NCBI GenBank assembly: GCA_963663975.2
Contig: CAXXRA010000015.1
Span: forward strand, 186,001 to 250,000
Reading direction: 5' to 3'
From: JANQRX01 sp963663975
GTDB taxonomy: Bacteria; Pseudomonadota; Alphaproteobacteria; Rhizobiales; Kaistiaceae
Length of the DNA: 64,000 bases
The notes below the pieces were generated by a model. The model was not told the origin of the DNA and did not search any database. It was given only the letters and a program-made list of their open reading frames with translations. A program made the position numbers and the translations under genes. Position 1 is the stretch's first letter. Every line of letters begins with the position of its first letter. Positions 18,794 through 28,100 of this stretch are shown in pieces.

Positions 18794-20179
18794 ATGAACA
18801 ATATCTGGTTGCCCGAAAGCTGGCGCACGAAACCGATCAAGCAGGTTCCCGAGTACGACGATCAGGCCAAGCTGGACGCGGTCGAACGGCGGATCGCCAC
18901 ATTTCCGCCGCTGGTTTTCGCCGGCGAAGCCCGTAAGCTGCGCAGTCAACTGGCCAAGGTCGCGGCCGGCCGCAGTTTCCTCCTCCAGGGCGGTGACTGC
19001 GCCGAGAGCTTCGCCGAACACTCCGCCGACAACATCCGCGACTTTTTCCGCGTCTTCCTGCAGATGGCAGTCGTGCTCACCTATGCCGGAGCCATGCCGG
19101 TGGTCAAGGTCGGGCGCATAGCCGGCCAGTTTGCCAAGCCGCGTTCGGCGCCGACCGAGAAGCAGGCCGACCGCGAGCTGCCGAGCTATCGCGGCGACAT
19201 CGTCAACGGCATCGAGTTCGACGCGGCCACCCGCAGCCCGGATCCGGAACGGATCGTGATGGCCTACCGGCAGTCGGCGGCCACGCTCAACCTCCTGCGC
19301 GCCTTCGCCCAGGGCGGCTACGCCAATCTGGAACACGTCCACCAGTGGATGTTGGGCTTCGTGAAGGACAGCCCGCAGGGCCATCACTATCAGGAGGTCG
19401 CCGACCAGATTTCGGAATCGATCTCCTTCATGCGCGCCTGCGGGATCGATTCCGAGACGGTACCCCAGTTGCGCAGCACCGAATTCTTCACCAGCCACGA
19501 GGCGTTGCTGCTCGGCTACGAGCAGGCGATGACGCGCGTCGATTCGACCTCCGGCGACTGGTACGCCACCTCCGGCCATATGGTGTGGGTCGGCGACCGC
19601 ACCCGTCAGGCCGATCACGCCCATGTCGAGTTCTGTCGCGGCATCGAGAACCCGATCGGCCTCAAATGCGGCCCGTCGCTGGAGGCCGACGATCTCCTGC
19701 GGTTGGCCGAAATCCTTGATCCCGAAAACGATCCTGGCCGGCTGACGCTGATCTGTCGGTTCGGTGACAAGAAGGTCGGCGACCATCTGCCGGGCCTGAT
19801 CCGGGCGATCGAGCGGGAAGGGCGCTCGGTGGTGTGGTCGTGCGATCCCATGCACGGCAACACCATCAAGGCGACCAACGGCTACAAGACGCGTCCGTTC
19901 GACATGATCCTGTCGGAGGTCGAGGACTTCTTTGCCGTTCACCGGGCCGAGGGCACTCATCCGGGCGGCATCCACATCGAGATGACGGGAAAGAACGTTA
20001 CCGAATGTACCGGCGGCGCCCACGCGATCACCGAAGAGAATCTGCGTGACCGCTACCACACCCATTGCGATCCGCGCCTCAACGCCGACCAGTCGCTGGA
20101 ACTGTCGTTTCTGGTCGCCGAATTGCTGAAGCGGGATCGTTTGGCTCAGAACGGACGGGACGCGGCGATCGCCAGCTGA
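18794..20179 (+). CDS. Class II 3-deoxy-7-phosphoheptulonate (DAHP) synthase
   Basis: First step of the shikimate pathway, condensing phosphoenolpyruvate with erythrose 4-phosphate. The 461-residue product is the plant-type class II enzyme: FAGEARKLRSQLAKVAAG, LLQGGDCAESFAEH (metal-binding cysteine), VVKVGRIAGQFAKPRS, HEALLLGYEQAMTR, WIGDRTR-like VWVGDRTRQ, GLKCGPS, CDPMHGNTI and HIEMTGKNVTECTGG (metal ligands). The ATG at 18794 directly follows an in-frame GTG at 18791; either could be used. The upstream inverted-repeat element occupies the normal promoter position. Confidence 0.93.
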   Translation: MNNIWLPESWRTKPIKQVPEYDDQAKLDAVERRIATFPPLVFAGEARKLRSQLAKVAAGRSFLLQGGDCAESFAEHSADNIRDFFRVFLQMAVVLTYAGAMPVVKVGRIAGQFAKPRSAPTEKQADRELPSYRGDIVNGIEFDAATRSPDPERIVMAYRQSAATLNLLRAFAQGGYANLEHVHQWMLGFVKDSPQGHHYQEVADQISESISFMRACGIDSETVPQLRSTEFFTSHEALLLGYEQAMTRVDSTSGDWYATSGHMVWVGDRTRQADHAHVEFCRGIENPIGLKCGPSLEADDLLRLAEILDPENDPGRLTLICRFGDKKVGDHLPGLIRAIEREGRSVVWSCDPMHGNTIKATNGYKTRPFDMILSEVEDFFAVHRAEGTHPGGIHIEMTGKNVTECTGGAHAITEENLRDRYHTHCDPRLNADQSLELSFLVAELLKRDRLAQNGRDAAIAS

Positions 20180-20272
20180 TCCGCCGCCGGCCGCAGTCGA
20201 TCAAAAAAGCGTCGCGGCCCGGCGGTGACCGTCGGGACCTCGGGCTGATATCGAGGCGAGGCCCTTACGCCG

Positions 20273-21937
20273 ATGACCGACACGCTGCGCATTTCGGTTG
20301 CCCAGCTCGACTCGGTTGTCGGCGATATCGGCGGCAATCTGAAAACGGCGCGCGAAGCCCGCGCCATTGCCGCCGGCGATGGTGCCGATCTGGTCGTCTT
20401 GTCCGAATTGTTCATCGCCGGCTATCCGCCCGAGGACCTGATGCTGAAGCCGGCCTTCCAGGCCGCCTGCCGATCGGCGGTCGAGGATCTGGCCGCCGAT
20501 ACCGCCGATCGAGGTCCGGGCGTGGTCATCGGCACGCCGTGGCCGGACGACAACGGCAAGCTTTACAACGCGGCGGCCCTGCTCGACGACGGAGCGATCG
20601 CCGGCCTGCGCTACAAGGTCGAACTCCCCAATTACGGCGTCTTCGACGAATTGCGTGTGTTCGAGCCGGGGCCGCTGCCCGGGCCGATCGGTTTTCGCGG
20701 CGTCAGGATCGGTCTCCCGATCTGCGAGGACATCTGGTTCGAGCAGGTTTGCGAGTGCCTGGCCGAAACCGGGGCGGAGCTCCTGATCGTTCCCAACGGC
20801 TCACCCTATTGGCAGGAGAAGGCCGACAAGCGCCAGCAGGTGGCGGTCGCCCGCATCGTCGAATCGGGCTTGCCGATGGTCTACGTCAACCAATGCGGCG
20901 CCCAGGACGAACTGGTGTTCGACGGCGGTTCCTTCGGTCTCAACGGCGACCGCACGCTGGCCTTCCAGCTTCCTCAATTCGAGCCGATGGTGGGCATGAG
21001 CGAATGGCGCCGCGGCGAGGATGGCTGGCGCTGCGCCGACGGTGCGGCGGCATCCCTTCCCGATGTTACCGAAGCGAACTGGCGTGCCGCCGTGCTCGGG
21101 CTGCGCGACTACGTCGACAAGAACGGATTTCCGGGCGTGGTGCTCGGACTTTCCGGCGGCATCGACTCGGCGGTGTGTGCGGTCATGGCCGTCGACGCGC
21201 TCGGGGCCGAGCGGGTTCATTGCGTGATGATGCCCTATCGCTACACGTCCGATGAGAGCCTGAATGACGCGTCCGAACTGGCGACCGGGCTCGGCGTCCG
21301 CTACGACACGATCCCGATCGGCGGGCCGGTCGAGGCCTTCCAGGACGGCCTGGCGGCACTGTTCGCCGGTCGCCCGCGCGACGCAACGGAAGAAAACCTG
21401 CAATCGCGGGCGCGTGGCACGGTGCTGATGGCGATTTCCAACAAATTCGGATCGATGGTGGTGACCACCGGCAACAAGTCGGAGGTGTCGGTCGGCTACG
21501 CCACGCTCTACGGCGACATGAACGGCGGCTTCAACCCGGTCAAGGATCTCTACAAGACCGAACTGTATCGGCTTGCGAAATGGCGCAACCAAAGGCGTCC
21601 GGACGGGGTTTTGGGGCCGGAGGGCATCGTCATTCCCCCCAACATCATCACCCGTGCGCCCTCGGCGGAGTTGAAGGAGGATCAGAGCGACCAGGACTCG
21701 CTGCCGCCCTATGAGGTCCTCGACGACATCCTGGAACGCCTGGTCGAGGACGATATGAGGGTGGCCGACATTGCCGCGCGCGGCCACGACATCGAAATCG
21801 TTCGCCGGGTCGAGCACCTGCTTTATGTCGCCGAGTACAAGCGCCGCCAGGCCCCGCCGGGGGTCAAGATCACGCGCCGCAATCTTGGCCGCGACCGACG
21901 CTATCCGATCACCAATCGCTTCCGCGATCGCGGCTGA
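20273..21937 (+). CDS. nadE: NAD+ synthase, glutamine-hydrolysing
   Basis: Last step of NAD biosynthesis: amidation of deamido-NAD with ammonia channelled from glutamine. The 554-residue protein has an N-terminal carbon-nitrogen hydrolase domain (1-260) with the Glu-Lys-Cys triad in LSELFIAGYPPEDL, YKVELPNYGVFDE and LPICEDIWFE. The C-terminal synthetase domain has the ATP-pyrophosphatase P-loop VVLGLSGGIDSAVCAVMA, then TTGNKSEVSVGYATLYGDMN and FNPVKDLYKTELY. Length is right for the two-domain form. It follows the DAHP synthase by 93 bp on the same strand. Confidence 0.95.
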   Translation: MTDTLRISVAQLDSVVGDIGGNLKTAREARAIAAGDGADLVVLSELFIAGYPPEDLMLKPAFQAACRSAVEDLAADTADRGPGVVIGTPWPDDNGKLYNAAALLDDGAIAGLRYKVELPNYGVFDELRVFEPGPLPGPIGFRGVRIGLPICEDIWFEQVCECLAETGAELLIVPNGSPYWQEKADKRQQVAVARIVESGLPMVYVNQCGAQDELVFDGGSFGLNGDRTLAFQLPQFEPMVGMSEWRRGEDGWRCADGAAASLPDVTEANWRAAVLGLRDYVDKNGFPGVVLGLSGGIDSAVCAVMAVDALGAERVHCVMMPYRYTSDESLNDASELATGLGVRYDTIPIGGPVEAFQDGLAALFAGRPRDATEENLQSRARGTVLMAISNKFGSMVVTTGNKSEVSVGYATLYGDMNGGFNPVKDLYKTELYRLAKWRNQRRPDGVLGPEGIVIPPNIITRAPSAELKEDQSDQDSLPPYEVLDDILERLVEDDMRVADIAARGHDIEIVRRVEHLLYVAEYKRRQAPPGVKITRRNLGRDRRYPITNRFRDRG

Positions 21938-22013
21938 GCCGGTTCGGCGACGAGGCACCGGCCGCCCGACCGGCAGAATGAATCTCGCGGCTGGCAAGAG
22001 TTGAGGTCCCTCG

Positions 22014-22505
22014 ATGAAGCTCCGACCGGCGCTGCAGCAGGAATTGAACTCGCTGACCGAACTCTGCCTGCGTTCAAAGGCGGCTTGGGGATACGACCTT
22101 GCGTTCCTCGACGCATGCCGCGCCGAATTCACGCTGACCGCGGATGATTTGCGGCGATCGACCATCGTGGTCGCGGAAAGCAACGATGTCCTGATCGGCA
22201 TGGCCCAGATCGAGGTTACCGGAAACCGTGCGGACCTGTTCAAACTGTTCGTTGACCCGGATCATCTGAACCGCGGTGCTGGTCGGCAGCTGTTTCAGTG
22301 GGCGGTCGACACCGCTGCCTCCGCCGGAGCGGCGCAGATGGTGATCGAGTCCGATCCCGATGCGGCCGGTTTCTATCGGGCGATGGGCGCACGCGATGCC
22401 GGAACGGCGCCGTCGGGCTCGATACCCGGCCGGATTCTGCCGCGACTGGTTTTTGAACTCGGTGATCGCCGGGACCGCGTGGCGCCACCGCGCGGTGGCA
22501 TGTGA
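22014..22505 (+). CDS. GNAT-family N-acetyltransferase
   Basis: A 163-residue acetyltransferase of the GCN5 fold. The acetyl-CoA loop is LFVDPDHLNRGAGRQLFQWA (residues 79-98), followed by VIESDPDAAGFYRAMGARDA, the usual motif B. The acceptor substrate cannot be told. It lies 76 bp after nadE on the same strand and converges with the hydrolase gene that ends at 22534. Confidence 0.8.
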   Translation: MKLRPALQQELNSLTELCLRSKAAWGYDLAFLDACRAEFTLTADDLRRSTIVVAESNDVLIGMAQIEVTGNRADLFKLFVDPDHLNRGAGRQLFQWAVDTAASAGAAQMVIESDPDAAGFYRAMGARDAGTAPSGSIPGRILPRLVFELGDRRDRVAPPRGGM

Positions 22506-22533
22506 GCGCCGGCCGGCTTGTATCGGGACCTGC

Positions 22534-23670
22534 TCAGCCGCCCAGTTCGGCCAGAAACTCCACGATCGCGCGCTGGTAGGCTTGCGGATTGGCGTTCCAT
22601 GACTGGGCGTGTCCGGCGCCGGCGACCCGCAAATAGGTGACTAGGTCGGGGCGGGCGGCCGCGAGAGCGTCACTGGTGCGAATATGGACGGTGCGATCCG
22701 CGTCGCCGTGTATCAACAGAATCGACGGCGCCAGCTCGTCGGCCCGACCGAGGTAGTCGAGATCGCTCCAGGAGACGCCGTAGCGCAGGCTGGCAGCGGT
22801 TTTACCCAGCCAGGTCAGCAGGCCAGGGAGCTTGCGCCTTGCGGCGCCGAAATCGACAACGTCGCCGAAATCCAGCATCGGCGAATCCAAAACGACGCCG
22901 CGAACGTTCGCCGCGACTTCCGAGCGGTAAAGGAAATTGGCCACGATCGCGCCGCCCATGCTGTACCCGACCAGCACGATATGCCGGGCGCCTTGGTCCA
23001 GCGCATAGCCCACCGCCGCCTCGAGGTCTTTCCACTCGCTCTGGCCATGGTCGTAAAGGCCACTGGCCGACGACGGGGCGCCCTGATCATTGCGGTAGTC
23101 GATCACCAGGGACGAAAGCCCCGAACCGGCGAATGCGGGCAGGGCACGCAGCGCCGTCTCGCGGCTGGCCGCCCGGCCGTGGACGATGATCGCCCACCTG
23201 CCGGAGGATCCATTCAGTCGCCACGCACCAAGGGTCCCGATGTCGGACTCGAAACTCACCTGTTGGAACGGAAGGCCACGAGCGACGAGCGGATCACCCT
23301 GGAAGGCGGCCTCATCGAGACGCACCGCATCGCCGGCCTTGGGGTGTCCGTTGACCGGTGTGAAGTCGCGCACGACCTCCCGGTCGGAGAGTTCGACAAT
23401 CTCGCCGACCGTGCCGTAGCCGTCGGACCATTCCAGCCCGAACCGGCCGGCGCGGCGCCAGTCGCCATGTTCGAGGTCGGTCGCCGCGGTGACCTGGAGC
23501 GTGATGGTGTGATCGCCGATCCCGGCTACCACCAGGTTCGGTTCGGGGTCGCTGTGATCGATTTCGAGAGCCTCGGACCCGATTTCGCCGGCGTAGTACC
23601 AGCTGGCCGCGACCGCGGCGATGGTGAGCGCGACAAAGGCGACCGCTGCCGCGCGCAGGAACCGCCTCAT
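22534..23670 (-). CDS. Membrane-anchored alpha/beta hydrolase
   Basis: From ATG 23670 the 378-residue protein starts with an uncleaved hydrophobic segment (RFLRAAAVAFVALTIAAVAA) that should anchor it in the inner membrane facing the periplasm. The hydrolase core has the nucleophile elbow LVGYSMGGAIVANF, an aspartate in LLIHGDADRTVHI and a histidine in VAGAGHAQSW. IIVHGRAASRE near the start of the core forms the oxyanion region. The substrate is unknown. The frame is open further upstream, but the hydrophobic start is the natural one. Confidence 0.8.
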   Translation of the reverse strand: MRRFLRAAAVAFVALTIAAVAASWYYAGEIGSEALEIDHSDPEPNLVVAGIGDHTITLQVTAATDLEHGDWRRAGRFGLEWSDGYGTVGEIVELSDREVVRDFTPVNGHPKAGDAVRLDEAAFQGDPLVARGLPFQQVSFESDIGTLGAWRLNGSSGRWAIIVHGRAASRETALRALPAFAGSGLSSLVIDYRNDQGAPSSASGLYDHGQSEWKDLEAAVGYALDQGARHIVLVGYSMGGAIVANFLYRSEVAANVRGVVLDSPMLDFGDVVDFGAARRKLPGLLTWLGKTAASLRYGVSWSDLDYLGRADELAPSILLIHGDADRTVHIRTSDALAAARPDLVTYLRVAGAGHAQSWNANPQAYQRAIVEFLAELGG

Positions 23671-23770
23671 GAACGAGCAGCCGCCCTGTGGCTGCCGGCC
23701 CGCCAGCCATGATCGAGCGGACAAGGCTTGCTCATTGCCTGGGCCACAACGACTGCGCCATGCCCAAGTC

Positions 23771-24253
23771 TCACGGAACCCGGGTCAGCGTGGCGCCCGC
23801 GAACAGCACGCTGAACGGCTCGCACCAGATCACCACCGATCCATACTGGGAAACGTCGATTTCGGGCGGCACGAGATAATTCTGGTCGCCGATATTGCCC
23901 TTCAGCTCACCCAGCGAGGCCCATTCATTGCCCGTCACGTCGCTCGCCCGTCTCGGATTGTCGTGCTTGACCAGCCACACCCGCAGGCCCGGCCCGTTGG
24001 TGACCTCGAAATCGGTAAGGCGGACGATCGTCCCTTCTGCATTCCGGATCACGGTCGCTTCGCCCCGTCCCTTGTGAACGAAATCGACACCGGTGATCTC
24101 GCCGCTGGCCAGGACCGTGCTGGTGGCCACCGATGGCCGGGTCTCCGACACCACCATGTCGATCCACAATGGCGAGGCCAGATACCAGAATGCGTTGCCG
24201 AGCAGGAATCCGACAAAGCCCGAGACCAAGGCGACGAGCAGATATTTTCTCAT
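23771..24253 (-). CDS. DM13-domain protein, membrane-anchored
   Basis: 160 residues with one N-terminal membrane segment (KYLLVALVSGFVGFLLGNAF) and a DM13 domain (about 45-157) recognisable from GEATVIRNAEGTIVRLTDFE, VTNGPGLRVWLVKH and the end VIWCEPFSVLFAGATL, where the conserved cysteine-aromatic pair is present. DM13 is proposed to take part in electron transfer or hydroxylation, but the bacterial role is unknown. It lies 100 bp upstream of the hydrolase gene on the same strand, perhaps in the same transcript. Confidence 0.8.
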   Translation of the reverse strand: MRKYLLVALVSGFVGFLLGNAFWYLASPLWIDMVVSETRPSVATSTVLASGEITGVDFVHKGRGEATVIRNAEGTIVRLTDFEVTNGPGLRVWLVKHDNPRRASDVTGNEWASLGELKGNIGDQNYLVPPEIDVSQYGSVVIWCEPFSVLFAGATLTRVP

Positions 24254-24598
24254 AATGGCTCCTCCAACCGGCCCGGCCGCACGGCCACGGATTGTCGGCG
24301 CAAGCAGGAGCGCCCCGCCATGAGTCTAACAAGTCCGACCTCGAAGGGGGAGTTTGTTGCTGCTCCCTGCTGGGACGCGCGCACCAGCACGACTGGATCC
24401 TCGCTCACGATTCACCGCCTCCGTTGTTGTGTTGGTACGACATCAGTTAGACAACCCGCGCACCGCATGTGTGAGAAAAAATTCGGCCTGTTCGTTCAAC
24501 CGGCGATGAACTTACCCGCCGTCGGACCGGAAGAGGCGTACGGTCCGGTGAACCGGACGGTCGCAAACGGAGATGGGCTCGGTTCGGTCGAGCAGGGG
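24254..24598. other. Divergent intergenic region
   Basis: About 345 bases between the DM13 gene and the aldo/keto reductase gene. No gene or RNA is seen; it must hold both divergent promoters. Confidence 0.4.
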
Positions 24599-25621
24599 AT
24601 GAATATGCAGAAAAGAAATCTCGGCCAAACGAGCATTGAAGTGACCGTGCTCGGCGTCGGTTGCGCTCCCCTTGGCGGTAATTTCGCTACGCTCGATCGA
24701 ACTGACGCCGCCGGCATTCTGGAAACGGCTTTTGCCGCGGGGCTGTCCTATGTCGATACCGCCCCGTTTTACGGGTTCGGGCGATCGGAGCGGGTGGTCG
24801 GCGACGTCGTGCGCGGACGGTCCTACGTTCTGTCGACCAAGGTCGGGCGCCTGCTGGTTCCCGGTTCCGCCCCGGATCCAATGAGTTTCGGCATGATCGA
24901 GCCGCTGCCGTTTCACCCGGTCTATGACTATTCCTATGACGGGGTGATGCGTTCGTTCGATGAGAGCCTGCAGCGGCTCGGGCTGGATCGCATTGACGCG
25001 CTTCTCGTCCACGATATCGGTGAGTTTCAGCATGGCGCGCGGGACAATGCCCGCCACTTCGCCGACCTGACCAGGGGCGGTTATCGCGCGCTCGAAGAGC
25101 TCAGGGCTTCGGGGCGGGTCAGCGCCATCGGATTGGGCGTCAACGAAAACGAGATTTGCTTGCACGCCCTCGAAATCGGTCAGTGGGACGTTTTTCTGCT
25201 GGCCGGGCGCTACACCCTCCTGGAACAGACGCCGCTCGACGCTCTTTTTCCTGCCTGCCAGGCAGCAGGAACCACCATCATTTGCGGCGGGCCGTTCAAT
25301 TCCGGCGTGCTGGTCGGCCGCGACACATGGAACTACGCCAAGGCTCCGGAGGATGTCGTCTCGCGGGTGGAAAAATTGAAATCGGTCGCGGTCGGCCACG
25401 ACGTCTCCCTGCCGGCTGCGGCCTTGCAATTCCCGCTGGCGCATCGACTGGTTTCCAGCGTCATCCCCGGCTCTGGCTCGGCGGCGCACTTCACCGGAAT
25501 TCTGAAGTGGGCGGGCGAGGATATCCCACCGGAATTCTGGGCCGATCTGCGCCAGGTAGACCTTGTTCACACCGACGCGCCGTTGCCGCGGGGCAATCCG
25601 TTTTTGCAACCACAAAGCTAA
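24599..25621 (+). CDS. Aldo/keto reductase (D-threo-aldose / pyridoxal 4-dehydrogenase type)
   Basis: 340-residue NAD(P)-dependent oxidoreductase with the AKR TIM barrel. The catalytic tetrad is visible: Asp and Tyr in YVDTAPFYGFGRSE, Lys in LSTKVGRLL and His in ALLVHDIGE. The subfamily is suggested by the insertion MSFGMIEPLPFHPVYDYSYD and the end SVIPGSGSAAHFTGILKW, as in L-fucose/D-threo-aldose 1-dehydrogenases. ATG 24599 is followed by a second Met two codons later. The stop codon TAA (25619) lies within the GCTAATC repeat flanking the IS1380 element inserted right behind the gene. Confidence 0.85.
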   Translation: MNMQKRNLGQTSIEVTVLGVGCAPLGGNFATLDRTDAAGILETAFAAGLSYVDTAPFYGFGRSERVVGDVVRGRSYVLSTKVGRLLVPGSAPDPMSFGMIEPLPFHPVYDYSYDGVMRSFDESLQRLGLDRIDALLVHDIGEFQHGARDNARHFADLTRGGYRALEELRASGRVSAIGLGVNENEICLHALEIGQWDVFLLAGRYTLLEQTPLDALFPACQAAGTTIICGGPFNSGVLVGRDTWNYAKAPEDVVSRVEKLKSVAVGHDVSLPAAALQFPLAHRLVSSVIPGSGSAAHFTGILKWAGEDIPPEFWADLRQVDLVHTDAPLPRGNPFLQPQS

Positions 25622-25623
25622 TC

Positions 25624-27264
25624 CCGGATTTCCCAAATGAATTGCAATTTGATGACGCGCATGGTCGATTCTGCTATAAGAATCAATGCATTATCATCAT
25701 CACACCGGGCGAGGCCCGTGTCACCCGGCGGGTGAACCCAGGACCCCCCATTTACGGGTCGATTTCGACCGTCGCCTCAAGCTTGAATTCCATGGTTCCA
25801 AGGTTACGTCAGACGCTGGATTGCTCGCCTACCGGGAGCTTGACGATGCCCTTGGCCTGACCGAGGTTGGCGGCGGTCTTTTCCAAGACAGTCGTACCGG
25901 CAAGAACGGGCGGCATGGCATGACGGGGCAGTTCCGTCAGTCGGTGTTTGGCCGGCTCGGCGGATATGATGATGTCAACGATGCCGATCGTCTGGCTCGC
26001 GATCCCGCCATGCGGTGGATTGTCGGTGGCAGGGCGATCGAAAGACAGGCTGCCTCGACCAGCCAGATGGCTCGGTTCGAGACGGAGTTTCTGGCCACCG
26101 ACGAGAACACGGAAGCCTTGGCCGACATCAACGGAATGTGGATCGACCGGGTTCATGACCAGCACCCACCGAAGATGATCATTCTCGACATGGACTCAAG
26201 CGTCAGCCCGACCCATGGCGACCAAGAGGGTACGGCCTACAACGGCCACTTCGGCTCCACCTGCTATCACCCCCTGTTCCTGTTCAACCAGTTTGGCGAT
26301 CTGGAACGGTGTTCGCTGCGCCCTGGCAACGTTCACAGCGCCGATAACTGGGCAAGCGTGCTGAAGCCGGTTGTCGTTCGCTACAAGGGTCGGAAGGTGC
26401 GACTGTATTTCCGAGGCGACGCCGCCTTCGCCTCACCGGACCTCTATGAGTTCCTGGAAGCCGAGAGCTACAAGTACGCGATCCGCTTGCCAAGGAACCA
26501 TGTTCTTCAGGAAAGCATTGGCCATCTGCTCACGCGCCCCCTCGGCCGGCCGCCGAACCATGTGCGGCGCTATTACGCCAGCTTCAGCTATCGGGCTGGA
26601 AGCTGGGACAGGAAGCGGCGCGTGGTCGCCAAGGTGGAATGGCACCCCGGCGAACTGGTTCCCCGTGTCGGCTTCATCGTCACTAACCTGTCCCGCCCGG
26701 CCGAGCGCGTGGTCGCCTTCTACAATCAGCGCGGTACGGCGGAGCAGCACATCAAGGAAGGCAAGAACGCCATCAGATGGACCCGGCTGTCATGCCGGAA
26801 GTTCCGCAACAACGAGGTCCGGCTGCAGCTTCACGCCCTGGCCTACAATCTCGGTAACTTCATGCGGACACTGGCCTTGCCGAAGGAGGTGGAGCACTGG
26901 TCGTTGACCACGCTGCGCGAGAAGCTGGTGAAGATCGGTGCCAAGGTGGTCAGCCATGGCCGCTATGTCACGTTCCAATTGGCGGAGGTGGCGGTGACCC
27001 GCGACCTGTTTCGGAAAATCCTACGGCTGATCGATGATCTGCGGCCAAGACCCGCTCCGGCGTAGGGCCGAGGAAATCGACGGTGAGGAGAAAGCGACAG
27101 GAGAGGTGCGTCTGGATGGCGAGAAAAATGACCGAATGGCCCTCCAAACGGAGGCCGCTCACTAAAATCAGGCCATCGGATGGCTGCAAAAGGAGATGCC
27201 GTTCCCTTGGCGGTGGACCAGTGGTACGATTTCCACGAATTTGGATGTCATCTGGGGAATGTCG
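25624..27264 (+). mobile_element. IS1380-family insertion sequence
   Basis: 1,641 bp. Imperfect terminal inverted repeats: CCGGATTTCCCAAATGAATT at the left and, on the other strand, CGACATTCCCCAGATGACAT at the right. GCTAATC occurs directly on both sides (25617-25623 and 27265-27271), containing the expected short target duplication. The insertion left the aldo/keto reductase stop codon intact. Confidence 0.8.
25686..27065 (+). CDS. IS1380-family transposase
   Basis: 459 residues, complete. DDE residues are placed as in the family: MIILDMDSSVSPTHGDQEG (first Asp), RLYFRGDAAFASPDLYEFLE (second Asp), and QRGTAEQHIKEGKNA (Glu). The N-terminus has KVTSDAGLLAYRELDDALGL, the usual opening. It appears functional. 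The ends are given in the element entry. Confidence 0.93.
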   Translation: MHYHHHTGRGPCHPAGEPRTPHLRVDFDRRLKLEFHGSKVTSDAGLLAYRELDDALGLTEVGGGLFQDSRTGKNGRHGMTGQFRQSVFGRLGGYDDVNDADRLARDPAMRWIVGGRAIERQAASTSQMARFETEFLATDENTEALADINGMWIDRVHDQHPPKMIILDMDSSVSPTHGDQEGTAYNGHFGSTCYHPLFLFNQFGDLERCSLRPGNVHSADNWASVLKPVVVRYKGRKVRLYFRGDAAFASPDLYEFLEAESYKYAIRLPRNHVLQESIGHLLTRPLGRPPNHVRRYYASFSYRAGSWDRKRRVVAKVEWHPGELVPRVGFIVTNLSRPAERVVAFYNQRGTAEQHIKEGKNAIRWTRLSCRKFRNNEVRLQLHALAYNLGNFMRTLALPKEVEHWSLTTLREKLVKIGAKVVSHGRYVTFQLAEVAVTRDLFRKILRLIDDLRPRPAPA

Positions 27265-27755
27265 GCTAATCAGCCTGGCGCGCACGAGTGATCTCGCAAG
27301 GAACCGGCATGGTTGGAAAGGTGGCGGCGAAGCGGGCGATCCGGCCAACGCAGTGGAGCGTCAACAGGTGAACGGCGCCGTTAGTCTTCAATGGGTCGGG
27401 ACAGCTATGTCCGCCCGAGCGTGTCATGAGCTATTGTCGAACTGAGGCAGCTTCCGGCGGCCAACTTGGCCGCCTTCATGGCAACGCGCAATCGAGCCCG
27501 CCTTTCTCGCCAACAGATCGATCGCGACTATCCGTAACAGCGACGTCCGCTATCTAGCGCAACCTCACTTGCGAACAGCAGCCGGTCCATACATGTGTGC
27601 CAACGCCGGAGTCAGCGCCACGGACAGATGGTCGAGGCCGGACGCCTTGCTGCGGAAATCCCAACCGCTACGCTTATTTTGCTCCTCATTGACGGTTCAT
27701 CGGGGATGTCGAGTATTTGGGGTGCGACCACTCCTGCAACGGGGCTCACGGGAAC
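27265..27755. other. Noncoding region with a perfect-arm hairpin
   Basis: About 490 bases without a supportable gene. GGCGGCCAACTTGGCCGCC at 27456-27474 forms a nine-base-pair stem around one base and could act as a terminator or protein site; no T-run follows. The rest shows no promoter I can name. Confidence 0.45.
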
Positions 27756-28100
27756 ATGTTGACACGCACCACCGCGTTTCTGGGTACCTTGGTTGGTCTG
27801 ATCGGGTTTGGCTGGCCGGTGGATGCCGCGGAAGTCAGGCTCGAGCAGGTCACTATTTATCCGGGGGAGTACTCGCCTGACCCGTTGATCGTGAGGAAGG
27901 GTGAGCCCTTGACGATCCTGATAACCACCCGGGTGCGAGAACACGTCAACCGAATAAGCATTCTTCCATGGGTCACCCGGTCCGACAGGCTGTCGCCGGG
28001 GAAAACGACGGTCGTCGAATTTACGCCCGATCAATCCGGCGACTTCGAAATTCGCAACATTGGCCACGGTTTCACCGGCATTCTGAGGGTTGTGGAATGA
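27756..28100 (+). CDS. Cupredoxin-like exported protein without a copper-site cysteine
   Basis: 114 residues with a signal peptide (MLTRTTAFLGTLVGLIGFGW, cleavage near VDAA-EV). The mature part looks like a cupredoxin beta-sandwich (PDPLIVRKGEPLTILITTRV, VVEFTPDQSGDFEIRN, GILRVVE at the end), but no cysteine is present, so a type-1 copper site cannot form. Its stop overlaps the next gene's ATG by four bases (ATGA), so the pair is translationally coupled. Periplasmic role unknown. Confidence 0.65.
   Translation: MLTRTTAFLGTLVGLIGFGWPVDAAEVRLEQVTIYPGEYSPDPLIVRKGEPLTILITTRVREHVNRISILPWVTRSDRLSPGKTTVVEFTPDQSGDFEIRNIGHGFTGILRVVE

Noticed and set aside
24340..24500. A possible leader or riboswitch before the aldo/keto reductase
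   Set aside because: No conserved fold or known riboswitch core could be recognised in the sequence.
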